Assembly (NCBI RefSeq): GCF_947493875.1
Contig: NZ_CANLSU010000001.1
Location: 186,001 to 250,000, forward strand
Source: an uncultured Marinococcus sp.
Lineage (GTDB): Bacteria; Bacillota; Bacilli; Bacillales; Marinococcaceae
Length of the DNA stretch: 64,000 nt
Direction: 5' to 3'
Shown in pieces: positions 34,921-42,558 of this stretch. Made by a program: the position numbers and the translations under genes. How positions within the stretch are numbered: the first letter of the stretch is position 1; each line of letters begins with the position of its first letter. The notes beneath the pieces are model-generated. The model was not told the DNA's origin, ran no database searches, and saw only the letters and a list, made by a program, of their open reading frames with translations.

Positions 34921-34941
34921 ACCTTAACGTTAACGTCATAT
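34921..34941 (-). promoter_or_regulatory. MerR-type palindromic operator
   Basis: A palindrome around TTAACGTTAA within ACCTTAACGTTAACGTCAT, resembling operators of MerR regulators such as the CCTTAACGTTAACG type. It lies about 30 bases upstream of the merR start, between possible promoter elements on the minus strand. Confidence 0.55.
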
Positions 34942-34963
34942 TTTGTAAAGGCAAAATAGGGCT

Positions 34964-34991
34964 TTGACTTTCTGAAATAATGTGATACAGT
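34964..34991 (+). promoter_or_regulatory. Promoter of the TPP-controlled operon
   Basis: TTGACT (34964-34969) and TACAGT (34986-34991), 16 bases apart with a TG-like extension, immediately before the riboswitch. Confidence 0.65.
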
Positions 34992-35003
34992 GTAGACAAC
35001 TTA

Positions 35004-35104
35004 ATAGGGAATCCGCTAGGGGTGCCGGTAACGGCTGAGATAAGGACTATCCTTAATCCCTTTGAACCTGATCTGGTTAAGGCCAGCGTAGGAAAGTGGA
35101 GACG
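35004..35104 (+). ncRNA. Thiamin pyrophosphate riboswitch (THI element)
   Basis: All core sequences are present in order: GGGGTGCC (35019-35026), GGCTGAGA (35033-35040), then ACCTGATCTGG (35066-35076) and GTAGGAAAGTGG. It binds TPP and shuts down the downstream operon. The 3' strand GTGGAG (35096-35101) can pair with CTCCAC (35165-35170) of the terminator, a plausible antiterminator, so control is by premature transcription termination. Confidence 0.95.
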
Positions 35105-35157
35105 GTAGAATACGTCTATATCAGAAGCAGCAGCTTTATAATAGCGGACGTTTATTC

Positions 35158-35190
35158 GAAGCCACTCCACCAATGGAGTGGCTTTTTTTG
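35158..35190 (+). terminator. Riboswitch expression-platform terminator
   Basis: The stem AGCCACTCCA / TGGAGTGGCT around CCAA, followed by seven T. Ends transcription when TPP is bound. Confidence 0.9.
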
Positions 35191-35248
35191 CTCCATTGGT
35201 CTTTACTGCCCGTAGTGGTTCCCTCCTAATTTAAAGGAGGAAGTAACA

Positions 35249-35944
35249 ATGAAATTTTCAGAGCTTTTATGGCAGGACACAGAGCACATTTTTGAAGCCT
35301 GCTGGGAAAACCCATTTGTGCAGGGCATCGGGAAAGGAGATGTCCCAAAAGAAGCTCTTATCCATTACGTGAAGCAGGATTTTGAATACTTAAATGCCAT
35401 GATCAAGGCAAAAGCAATTGGGATAACAAAATGCACGTCCAGAGAAGACATGATCATGTTTAAAGATACCATTGATTTTGTGTTAAACAGTGAAACGCAC
35501 CCGCACCATAATTTATGTGCGCAGGCGGGAGTGGCTTATGAAGAATTGCAGGGCTACGCGCTTGCCCCGGCTTCCCAGCATTACGTGCTTCACATGCTGC
35601 ACCATGCTGAAAAGGGCACACTTGGCGATGTGATTGCGGTAACGCTCGCCTGCCCGTGGGTGTATTTGTATGTGGGGGAAAGGCTGATGAAAGAAGTGAA
35701 TCCGAACGAGGGCCATCCGTTTAACGACTGGATTCGTTTCTACGGAGACCGGGAGGAACGGGAAATGTACAAATATATTGACCGCCTTGATGAGCTGGCA
35801 GAAACAGCCACAGAAGAAGAAAAGCAGCGTTGGCGGACGTTATTTATGGAAGGGTGCCAGCTCGAGTATATGTTTTTTGAGGACGCGTATCATGCAAAAG
35901 ACTGGCCCTTTGCCAGAACATTAACAGACGGAAAAAAAGCTTAA
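35249..35944 (+). CDS. tenA: Thiaminase II / aminopyrimidine aminohydrolase
   Basis: Hydrolyses aminomethylpyrimidine breakdown products of thiamin to HMP, or cleaves thiamin. At 231 residues it is full length. The catalytic Cys is in ACPWVYLYVGE, the Glu in GCQLEYMFFEDAYH, and YVKQDFEYL is the N-terminal hallmark. It is the first gene after the TPP riboswitch, and its stop overlaps the ykoE start by one base. It probably processes pyrimidines imported by YkoEDC. Confidence 0.95.
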   Translation: MKFSELLWQDTEHIFEACWENPFVQGIGKGDVPKEALIHYVKQDFEYLNAMIKAKAIGITKCTSREDMIMFKDTIDFVLNSETHPHHNLCAQAGVAYEELQGYALAPASQHYVLHMLHHAEKGTLGDVIAVTLACPWVYLYVGERLMKEVNPNEGHPFNDWIRFYGDREEREMYKYIDRLDELAETATEEEKQRWRTLFMEGCQLEYMFFEDAYHAKDWPFARTLTDGKKA

Positions 35945-36537
35945 TGATAAACAAACGCTTAAACCTAAGGGATGTCGTCGTTATCTCATTTATTTCAGCT
36001 GTTCTTGGTGTCCTTTATCTTCTTTGGGTACTGCTCGGACAAATTGTTACGGGCGTCCTCGGGCCAGTTGGGGGCGGACTGATGGCAGGCTTCTGGATCC
36101 TCGCTCCGGTAATATGCGCCTATATCATTCAAAAACCAGGAGCGGCGCTGCTGGCAGAGCTTATTGCGGCTGGCACTGAAGTTATGGCCGGGTCTGTGAG
36201 CGCGGGAGCAGTGCTCGTTCTCGGCTTCACGCAGGGGATTGCCGCAGAAATTATTTTTGCCATGTTTTTCTACCGAATCTTTCGTCTGCCGGTATTAATG
36301 CTTGCCGGAATGGCAGGGACGTCTGCTGCATTTTTAACCCAGTATATTCTTTATGGATTCAGTCAGTACGCAGGTTCTGTTGTTGTATTTATGCTGGTAA
36401 CCATGCTTATAAGCGGTGCTCTTTTAGCCGGGTGGGCAGGGAAAAGCTTTACAGACGCCCTGGTAAAAACAGGCGTTCTCGACCGCTTTGCTCTTGGCCG
36501 CCAGCGTCGGGAAGGGCAGCAGAGGAACGCTGTATGA
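35944..36537 (+). CDS. ykoE: ECF transporter S component, YkoE family (thiamin pyrimidine)
   Basis: A 197-residue membrane protein with about five or six spans, starting INKRLNLRDVVVISFISAVLGVLYL as in YkoE. It is the substrate-binding subunit of the energy-coupling-factor transporter for the hydroxymethylpyrimidine part of thiamin. Overlaps tenA by one base and ykoD by four, so the three are tightly coupled. The usual partner YkoF is not present. Confidence 0.88.
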   Translation: MINKRLNLRDVVVISFISAVLGVLYLLWVLLGQIVTGVLGPVGGGLMAGFWILAPVICAYIIQKPGAALLAELIAAGTEVMAGSVSAGAVLVLGFTQGIAAEIIFAMFFYRIFRLPVLMLAGMAGTSAAFLTQYILYGFSQYAGSVVVFMLVTMLISGALLAGWAGKSFTDALVKTGVLDRFALGRQRREGQQRNAV

Positions 36538-38192
36538 TTTATGCAGAGAATGTAACCATTGCATATCCTTACGCTGAGCCTTCGGTAGAGGGTTTTTCGG
36601 CTGAAATACGTACTGGGGAAAACGTGCTGCTGCTCGGCCCGAGCGGCTCGGGTAAAAGTACGCTGGCACTGACCCTTCAGGGAATTCTTCCGCGCTCAGT
36701 AGAGGCAGAAGTGTCTGGTAAATTGAACGTATTCGGAAAAAATCCAGCGGTGAAATGCATTACAGAGGCTGCCAGAGAGGCGGCTCTGTTGTTCCAGGAT
36801 CCCGATACCCAATTCTGCATGCCGACAGTGCGGGAAGAGCTTGTATTTACGCTTGAGAACCTGCGCGTACCTGCGGAGGATATCGAAGGCCGGATGCTTG
36901 AAGCCTTGCAGTTCACAGGCATGCTTTCTTGTATTGACGCCCGTATTGACACGCTTTCCGGAGGGATGAAGCAAAAAATAGCTGTGTCCTGTATAGCTGC
37001 TGTGAATCCGGAGATCTGGATTTTGGATGAACCGCTCTCCCAGCTCGATCCGGTAAGCCGTGAAGCAGTGGCCGCACTTCTTGGCCGTATTGCAGAAGAT
37101 CCTGATAAAACATTAATTTTGATTGAGCATCAGCTAAATGAAGTAATGGATTGGATCAGCAGGGTGATTGTATTGGACCGCTGCGGCCGGGTATCGGCAG
37201 ACGGAAGCCCGGGCCGTATATTCAGCTCCCACACAGCCGTACTCGAAGCAGAGGGTGTCTGGCTGCCGGAACCAGTAGAAGCCGGAAAGAAGCTGTTGAA
37301 ACAGCCGGAAACGTCTAAAGCCCTCCTCCCCGTCACTTTACGGGAATGGGAGACGTTTGCAGCGGAATACTCTGCTGCCGATGTTCGCGCCTCTCTGCCG
37401 CAGCCGGCAAAGATGTCTGATCCTTCTCTGGAGCCGCCTGTCCTGGAGGTTAAACAGGCCGGGTTTGCTTATGGAACGCAGCCGGTTTTCGAAAACGTTT
37501 CTTTTTCCCTTTCCCCTGGAGAAATGGTAGCGCTGGTTGGTGCCAACGGAGCAGGAAAGAGCACACTCGCGCGGGTTCTTACCGGATGGGAGTCTCTTAC
37601 AAGCGGTGAGGTGTATGTTAACGGACAAAATATTGCCACTCTGAAGCCGCACGAAATTGCCAAAGCCTTCGGAATTGTTTTTCAGCAGCCGGAGCATCAG
37701 TTTATAAAGCAAACCGTTGAAGAAGAAATACGCTACGGAATGGAGATAGAGGGACTGAGCGAGGAAAAAATTATTCAGCAGACAAACGAGCTGCTGATTC
37801 AATTTCAGCTCGTGCATCTTCGAAAGAGCCATCCATTTCGGCTCAGCCAGGGGGAAAAAAGGCGTCTCTCAGTAGCGGTCATGGTTACGAATAACCAGTC
37901 CATTCTGATTTTGGATGAGCCAACGTTTGGGCTCGATAAGCGAAATACTGCTGCCCTGTTTGAAGTGATTGAGCAGTGTCGGCGATGTGGAAAAGCGGTC
38001 CTCTGGCTGACCCATGATATGGATCTGGTTTATACAAAAGCCGTACGGATTCTTGCGCTGGCAGAGCGGACAATCACCTATGATGGGGGCGTAGAACCAT
38101 TTTTTAATGGAAGCATGAATTTGGAAAAAATCGGCGTCCGGCCTCCAGTGGTACAGCTGATGCGCCATGGGGAAACAGGCAGCTATGCTTGA
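36534..38192 (+). CDS. ykoD: ECF transporter duplicated ATPase, YkoD family
   Basis: A 552-residue fusion of two ABC ATPase domains. Walker A motifs are GPSGSGKST (first half) and GANGAGKST (second half); signature motifs are LSGGMKQK and LSQGEKRR; Walker B segments are WILDEPLSQ and LILDEPTFG. It powers YkoE and YkoC. ATG 36534 overlaps the ykoE stop (ATGA); the longer frame from 36432 lies inside ykoE and is rejected. Confidence 0.93.
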   Translation: MIYAENVTIAYPYAEPSVEGFSAEIRTGENVLLLGPSGSGKSTLALTLQGILPRSVEAEVSGKLNVFGKNPAVKCITEAAREAALLFQDPDTQFCMPTVREELVFTLENLRVPAEDIEGRMLEALQFTGMLSCIDARIDTLSGGMKQKIAVSCIAAVNPEIWILDEPLSQLDPVSREAVAALLGRIAEDPDKTLILIEHQLNEVMDWISRVIVLDRCGRVSADGSPGRIFSSHTAVLEAEGVWLPEPVEAGKKLLKQPETSKALLPVTLREWETFAAEYSAADVRASLPQPAKMSDPSLEPPVLEVKQAGFAYGTQPVFENVSFSLSPGEMVALVGANGAGKSTLARVLTGWESLTSGEVYVNGQNIATLKPHEIAKAFGIVFQQPEHQFIKQTVEEEIRYGMEIEGLSEEKIIQQTNELLIQFQLVHLRKSHPFRLSQGEKRRLSVAVMVTNNQSILILDEPTFGLDKRNTAALFEVIEQCRRCGKAVLWLTHDMDLVYTKAVRILALAERTITYDGGVEPFFNGSMNLEKIGVRPPVVQLMRHGETGSYA

Positions 38193-38943
38193 AGAACTTC
38201 AAATTAAAAATGCTTTTTTGCAGCGTGTCCACCCTACGCTGAAGCTGAGCAGTCTTTTCGTCGTATTTATCTGTATGATTTTCGTTTATGATATTTGGCG
38301 CCCGCTCGCTGTCCTGCTGCTGACAGTTGCTGCCGTTGCATTTCTGGGAAAAATACCGTTAAAGCTGTTGCTTGTGCTCCTGCTTCCATTTGCTCTCTTT
38401 GGTTTCAGCTTTGTATGGCTTCAGGTTGTTTTTCCTGAGGAAAGGGGTTCTACGGTTCTTTTTTATATATTCCAAATGCCGGTCGCTCTTGAGAATATCC
38501 AGACAGGGGTCTCGCTCGGCTTAAGGACAATGGTATTTGCCTGCTGGTCGCTTCTTTTTGTTCTTACTACGTCTCCCGTGGGTTTAGTGATGAGCCTGAT
38601 ACAAAAATGGCGCATGCCTCCGAGTATCGGCTACGGGATGATGGCGGCTTACCGTTTTCTTCCACAGCTGCGGGAAGAACTGAATGTCATCCGCAGAGCC
38701 CGTCAAATCAGAGGGATGGGCTCGAAGCCCAAAATGAGAGAGTGGAAGGGGATGGCAGTTCCACTGATGGCTGGGGCTGTAAGAAAAGCAGAAAGAACAG
38801 CCCTGGCGATGGAATCCAAAGGGTTTGACGGCTCGAGAAAAAGAACGAGGTATGTGCAAATGAATTATAAAAAAACGGACGTCTGGTTTACTGCCGGCTT
38901 TATACTGTTTATTACTGTCGTTTTTCTGTTGCCCCTGTCGTAG
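38185..38943 (+). CDS. ykoC: ECF transporter T component, YkoC family
   Basis: A transmembrane coupling protein of about 252 residues. The first part has hydrophobic spans and the family motif ARQIRGMGSKPKMREW (A-R-G box), which contacts the ATPase, lies in the second half. It completes the four-gene operon. Start 38185 overlaps ykoD; ATG 38167 is an alternative and neither has a strong ribosome site, as expected for coupled translation. Confidence 0.88.
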   Translation: MLEELQIKNAFLQRVHPTLKLSSLFVVFICMIFVYDIWRPLAVLLLTVAAVAFLGKIPLKLLLVLLLPFALFGFSFVWLQVVFPEERGSTVLFYIFQMPVALENIQTGVSLGLRTMVFACWSLLFVLTTSPVGLVMSLIQKWRMPPSIGYGMMAAYRFLPQLREELNVIRRARQIRGMGSKPKMREWKGMAVPLMAGAVRKAERTALAMESKGFDGSRKRTRYVQMNYKKTDVWFTAGFILFITVVFLLPLS

Positions 38944-38965
38944 CAGGGCAGCGGAATTGATTAAA

Positions 38966-38999
38966 ATAACCCCAGGGGCCGTGGGCCTCCGGGGTTAGT
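38966..38999 (-). terminator. Hairpin between ykoC and the flavodoxin gene
   Basis: AACCCC-aGGGGCC / GGGCCTCcGGGGTT pairs with small bulges. On the minus strand ATTTTAA follows, so it best serves the flavodoxin gene; its plus-strand tail is poor. Confidence 0.6.
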
Positions 39000-39010
39000 C
39001 GGGTTGCCGG

Positions 39011-39463
39011 TTATTTTACTAAAAACTTTTCTTCGATGCGGTCCACATAGCTTTTAATATCTTCAGCAATGTTATCCATTTCATCCACATCGACTTTCAT
39101 GGTGGGAATATCACCTTTATGTCCGCGTTCACGGAATTGCCCGATCATTTCATCCACAGCTCCGGCGAAGTTTTCATACGCATGATCCCCGGAGCCAAAG
39201 ATGGAAATCGAAAGGCCGGAAATATCATAGGCGAAAAGGTCTTCCAGAAAGTCTTCTGTTTCTTCAGGAATATCGCCTTCGCCCCACGTATATGTGCCCA
39301 TAATGAGCAGATCATGCGGAAGGGGATCTTCGTTTGGAAGCCCATCGGCGATCATGTCCATCAGCTCTACTTCGTGCCCGCGGCTGATAAGTTCTTCTTC
39401 TGTGTCGATCGCCATATCTTCAGTGTTTCCAGTCATGGTGGAATAGAACAAAAGTATTCGCAT
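39011..39463 (-). CDS. Flavodoxin
   Basis: A 150-residue short-chain FMN electron carrier resembling YkuN/YkuP. The phosphate loop STMTGNTEDMA follows the first strand LLFYS, and the second flavin loop is MGTYTWGEGDIP. It is strongly acidic. It may donate electrons to desaturases, P450s or nitric oxide synthase in Bacilli. Start ATG 39463 behind AGAAAGGA; divergent from the racemase gene with an AT-rich palindrome between. Confidence 0.92.
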   Translation of the reverse strand: MRILLFYSTMTGNTEDMAIDTEEELISRGHEVELMDMIADGLPNEDPLPHDLLIMGTYTWGEGDIPEETEDFLEDLFAYDISGLSISIFGSGDHAYENFAGAVDEMIGQFRERGHKGDIPTMKVDVDEMDNIAEDIKSYVDRIEEKFLVK

Positions 39464-39579
39464 ATGTCCATTCCTTTCTTATATAGGTTCGTGCTTAAAA
39501 TACATATTTAGTATACTTATTATATATGCTGCTGCCGGCTTGTGCAATCACCCCGGTAAACGTACGCAAAATATGTTAA

Positions 39580-39602
39580 AATATATATCGAAAATATATA
39601 TT
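39580..39602. promoter_or_regulatory. AT-rich inverted repeat in the flavodoxin/racemase divergent region
   Basis: AATATATAT (39580-39588), five-base spacer CGAAA, ATATATATT (39594-39602): perfect nine-base arms 27 bases before the racemase start. May be an operator or only AT-rich DNA. Confidence 0.35.
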
Positions 39603-39628
39603 AGTATTTTTGTGAAGGGGGAGAAAAA

Positions 39629-40336
39629 GTGAAACAAATAGGTATTATCGGCGGCCTTGGGCCGGAATCAACGGTAGAATATTATCAATCCATTATTAAA
39701 AAATATCAGAAAAAGGAGAACAGTCTTCAGGTGCTTCCGGAATTGTACATCAACAGTATTAATATGTACAACATTTTTAAGTATATTTCGGAAGAACGAA
39801 TGGATGATCTGATTGAGTATTTGGGCAATGCAGCCCGGAAGCTTGAACTGCTGGATGTCGACGGCATCATTATTGCAGCAAACACGCCGCACCTTGTATT
39901 TGAAGAGGTGCAAAAGCAGGTCGAGGTGCCGATGCTAAGCATTGTGGATGCCGCAGTGGAAGCAGCAGAAAATCAAGGCGCCGAAAATATTGGGCTGCTT
40001 GGTACAAAATTTACGATGGAGCAGAATTTTTTCAAGAAACCGTTCATAGAAAAAGGGAAAAACATCTATGTGCCAGATGAAAGCACGCAGCAGTATTTAC
40101 ACGAAAAAATCGTCAGCGAGCTTGAAAATGGCATCGTAAACCCTGAAACGAAAAAGGAATTTGAACGGATCACCAGGGAGATGATTGAACAACATAAACT
40201 CGATACCGTGATCCTTGGCTGCACGGAACTGCCGATGATTCTTTCTGAAAAAGATTTTTCGATTCCTTTTTTAGATACGATGCAGGTTCACGTAGACAGG
40301 ATTGTAGACTTTATGTTTGAAGAAAGTAAAGCATAG
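39629..40336 (+). CDS. Aspartate/glutamate racemase family protein, single-Cys form
   Basis: A 235-residue PLP-independent racemase fold. The N-terminal GGLGPESTVEYY and the second active-site motif GCTELP (Cys198) are intact. At the first active-site motif Ala84 replaces the usual Cys (AANTPH rather than CNT-H). Canonical racemases need both cysteines, so this may be a one-sided enzyme or act on another substrate. The start is GTG 39629 after AAGGGGGAG. DUF488 follows 11 bases later, so the two are probably co-transcribed. Confidence 0.85.
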   Translation: MKQIGIIGGLGPESTVEYYQSIIKKYQKKENSLQVLPELYINSINMYNIFKYISEERMDDLIEYLGNAARKLELLDVDGIIIAANTPHLVFEEVQKQVEVPMLSIVDAAVEAAENQGAENIGLLGTKFTMEQNFFKKPFIEKGKNIYVPDESTQQYLHEKIVSELENGIVNPETKKEFERITREMIEQHKLDTVILGCTELPMILSEKDFSIPFLDTMQVHVDRIVDFMFEESKA

Positions 40337-40347
40337 GGAGGGCGGTA

Positions 40348-40722
40348 ATGGTGATTCAACTGAAAAGAATTTATGAAGAAACAGAGGAAAAAGAAGGGCG
40401 CCGGGTATTAGTCGACGGCGTATGGCCGCGGGGAATAGCAAAGGATAAAGCCAAAGTGGATGAATGGGCCAGGGACGTTGCTCCTTCCAAGCAGCTGCGG
40501 CAATGGTTTTCCCACGACCCGGAGAAGTTTGACGAATTTAAAGAGAAGTATAAGCAGGAACTCGAGCAAAATACCGAACAGGCTGAAGCTCTCGATCAGT
40601 TAAAGCAGACCGTACGTGAACAGAACAAACAGGTGACGCTCGTATTTGCTGCAAAGGAAGAAACATATAATCATGCCCGTGTCTTAAAAGAAATACTTGA
40701 TCGTCAGCCGAAGGACTCTTAA
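40348..40722 (+). CDS. DUF488 family protein
   Basis: A 124-residue protein with the diagnostic VDGVWPRGIAKDKA and the W-F-x-H-D-P motif (WFSHDPEKF) of DUF488. The molecular function of this family is not settled, though a DNA-binding role has been suggested for some members. The second of three closely spaced genes (racemase, DUF488, zinc-ribbon peptide). GGGAGG lies seven bases before ATG 40348. Confidence 0.9.
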   Translation: MVIQLKRIYEETEEKEGRRVLVDGVWPRGIAKDKAKVDEWARDVAPSKQLRQWFSHDPEKFDEFKEKYKQELEQNTEQAEALDQLKQTVREQNKQVTLVFAAKEETYNHARVLKEILDRQPKDS

Positions 40723-40741
40723 AGAAGAAGAGGTGAAAACG

Positions 40742-40858
40742 ATGGAGGAGTATCTGGGCCAATGCAGTGATTGCGGCAAAGAAATTTACTGCAGGGACGG
40801 GTTTTTAGAAGGGGTTCATGAGAATGGCCGGCTATACTGCTTTGAATGCGCTCAATAA
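40742..40858 (+). CDS. 38-residue zinc-ribbon peptide
   Basis: Found by eye from ATG 40742, after the ribosome site AGAGGTGA. The peptide holds two CxxC pairs, Cys8-x-x-Cys11 and Cys33-x-x-Cys36, plus Cys17, spaced like a small zinc ribbon (QCSDCGKE and YCFECAQ). Twenty bases separate it from DUF488, and a terminator follows, so it is the last gene of that unit. Such tiny ribbons may bind nucleic acid or protein; the function is unknown. Confidence 0.75.
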   Translation: MEEYLGQCSDCGKEIYCRDGFLEGVHENGRLYCFECAQ

Positions 40859-40865
40859 ATGTTCA

Positions 40866-40903
40866 ATACTCCGTGTCCAGGTGGGTACGGAGTTATTTTG
40901 TAT
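40866..40903 (+). terminator. Terminator of the zinc-ribbon peptide gene
   Basis: ACTCCGT / ACGGAGT with flanking A-T pairs around an 11-base loop, followed by TATTTTG. Confidence 0.75.
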
Positions 40904-40959
40904 ATAAAAGCTGATTGTGAACGTTTAATGAAGTATTTCTAAAAGTATAGATTAAAATA

Positions 40960-40974
40960 TGTATTTATAATACA
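40960..40974 (+). promoter_or_regulatory. Candidate NsrR-type operator over the hmp -10
   Basis: The palindrome TGTATT-TAT-AATACA spans a perfect -10 hexamer TATAAT (40966-40971). Hmp genes in Bacilli are repressed by the nitric-oxide sensor NsrR at AT-rich dyads, so this is the likely site, but no experiment supports it. Confidence 0.5.
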
Positions 40975-40987
40975 CTTTTTATAGAAG

Positions 40988-41002
40988 TTAAAAACGTTTT
41001 CA
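40988..41002 (+). promoter_or_regulatory. Possible cre site upstream of hmp
   Basis: TTAAAAACGTTTTCA matches the CcpA consensus WTGNAANCGNWNNCW at all but the G of TG. It lies between the -10 and the ribosome site, where CcpA would block transcription. It could be chance because the core is a simple AAAACGTTTT palindrome. Confidence 0.35.
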
Positions 41003-41015
41003 CTGGAGGAATTCG

Positions 41016-42230
41016 ATGCTTGCACCACAAACGATTGAAACAGTAAAAGCAACAGCCCCAGCTATTCAGGCTAACGCCGCAGCCATTGGCAACCGTTTTT
41101 ATGAAATGCTATTTGTAAAAGCCCCTGAACTACGGAATATGTTTAACCAGACGAACCAGGAAACAGGTGTCCAGCCGGAAGCCCTTGCCTACTCTGTTTA
41201 CCAGGCCGGAGCGAATATTGACCGGCTGGAAGAGCTTCGGCCAATGATTGAACGCGTAGCAGAAAAACACCGGGCTCTGGATGTCAGGCCGGAACACTAC
41301 GGATTAGTAGGGGAAACCCTATTGGAAGCGGTGGAGGAAGTACTCGGAGACGCAGCCACCCCGGAGATCCTGGACGCCTGGGGAGAAGCGTATCATGCGC
41401 TTGCTGATATTTTTATTCAAAAAGAAGCAGTGAAGTATGAAGAAGTAGAAGCTGCCCGCGGCGGGTGGACAGGCTACCGTCCGTTTTACGTAGCGGAAAA
41501 AGTTCCGGAAAGTGACGTCATCACGTCTTTTTACTTAAAGCCACAGGACGGGGAGGCAATTATACCGCAGCAGCCGGGACAGTATTTGACGCTGCAGGCA
41601 GACATTGAGGGTGAGCCCTATACACATATGCGCCACTACAGCCTGTCGGATGCTCCGAATGAAAATTATTACCGGATCAGCGTAAAGCGGGAGGACCCTG
41701 AGAACGGAAATCCAGCCGGTATTGTGTCGAATTATCTGCACCGGGACGTAAATGAGGGAGATGTACTGCTGTTCGCAGCACCGGCAGGAGAATTCGTGAT
41801 GGAAACAGAAAAAATGCCAATTGTATTAATCAGCGGCGGCGTTGGGGTGACTCCGGTAATGAGCATGCTGAATACACTTGTACAGGAAGATACGAAACGA
41901 AACGTGACGTTTATTCACGCTGCTGACAGCAGCAAGGTGCATGCCATGAAAGCACGTGTGGAGCAGCTCGCAGATACGTATTCAAATATTGAAGCCTACA
42001 CCTGTTACTCCGCACCAACGGAGAACGACCGCACGCATAGAATGTTTGATAAAGAAGGATTTATAGACGCAGATTGGCTGGAAACTGTCCTTCCTGAAGA
42101 ACAGGCAGATTTTTATTTCTGCGGCCCAATACCTTTTATGAAGGTAGTTAATGAAATTTTAAAGGACAGAGGAGTGCCGGCTGAGCGCCGTCATTATGAA
42201 GTTTTCGGTCCGGAAAGCACGATTGAATAA
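41016..42230 (+). CDS. hmp: Flavohaemoglobin (nitric oxide dioxygenase)
   Basis: Converts nitric oxide to nitrate with NAD(P)H. It has three domains in 404 residues: globin to about 140, a FAD-binding beta barrel (MRHYSLSD, where RxYS contacts FAD), and an NAD domain (ISGGVGVTPVMSML, then FCGPIPFM). All are complete. The upstream region carries a palindrome over the -10, suggesting NO-controlled repression. GGAGGA precedes ATG 41016. Monocistronic. Confidence 0.95.
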   Translation: MLAPQTIETVKATAPAIQANAAAIGNRFYEMLFVKAPELRNMFNQTNQETGVQPEALAYSVYQAGANIDRLEELRPMIERVAEKHRALDVRPEHYGLVGETLLEAVEEVLGDAATPEILDAWGEAYHALADIFIQKEAVKYEEVEAARGGWTGYRPFYVAEKVPESDVITSFYLKPQDGEAIIPQQPGQYLTLQADIEGEPYTHMRHYSLSDAPNENYYRISVKREDPENGNPAGIVSNYLHRDVNEGDVLLFAAPAGEFVMETEKMPIVLISGGVGVTPVMSMLNTLVQEDTKRNVTFIHAADSSKVHAMKARVEQLADTYSNIEAYTCYSAPTENDRTHRMFDKEGFIDADWLETVLPEEQADFYFCGPIPFMKVVNEILKDRGVPAERRHYEVFGPESTIE

Positions 42231-42254
42231 TTAATACCTCAGAGATAAAACTGA

Positions 42255-42305
42255 TTCAGCTGCGGCATATCTATTTGGATTCTGCCGCAGCTGTTGTGTT
42301 CAATT
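42255..42305 (+). terminator. Terminator of hmp
   Basis: A perfect 11-base stem CAGCTGCGGCA / TGCCGCAGCTG (42257-42267 / 42283-42293), followed by TTGTGTT. Confidence 0.75.
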
Positions 42306-42426
42306 TTCCACCTGGGCAATGCCCCATCATGCATGATCATCCGTTCATTCAAGCATTTATATTAGTCATAAGGGGGAGAGTAATAAATTTATTAGTAAGT
42401 AAAGCGTTAAATACTGAAAAACTGCT

Positions 42427-42466
42427 ACTGACGTTCACTGACGCTCACTGGCATCCACTGGCACAG
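42427..42466 (+). repeat. Four degenerate tandem 10-base repeats
   Basis: Four adjacent units begin ACTG at ten-base steps: ACTGACGTTC, ACTGACGCTC, ACTGGCATCC, ACTGGCACAG. They lie in the 328-base gap between hmp and the amidohydrolase gene, which otherwise contains only the hmp terminator and no gene I can support. Confidence 0.6.
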
Positions 42467-42558
42467 CTTATAGAGCCGGACGCCTTCTAGAGCGCTTTGT
42501 TTATTCCAGGTCCAGTCTGGTACGGTTAGGAAGTAGATGAAAGGAAGGATGCTGATTT

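Noticed and set aside
42275-42490. 71-residue frame between hmp and the amidohydrolase
   Set aside because: It begins inside the hmp terminator hairpin, has no ribosome site and spans the tandem repeats.
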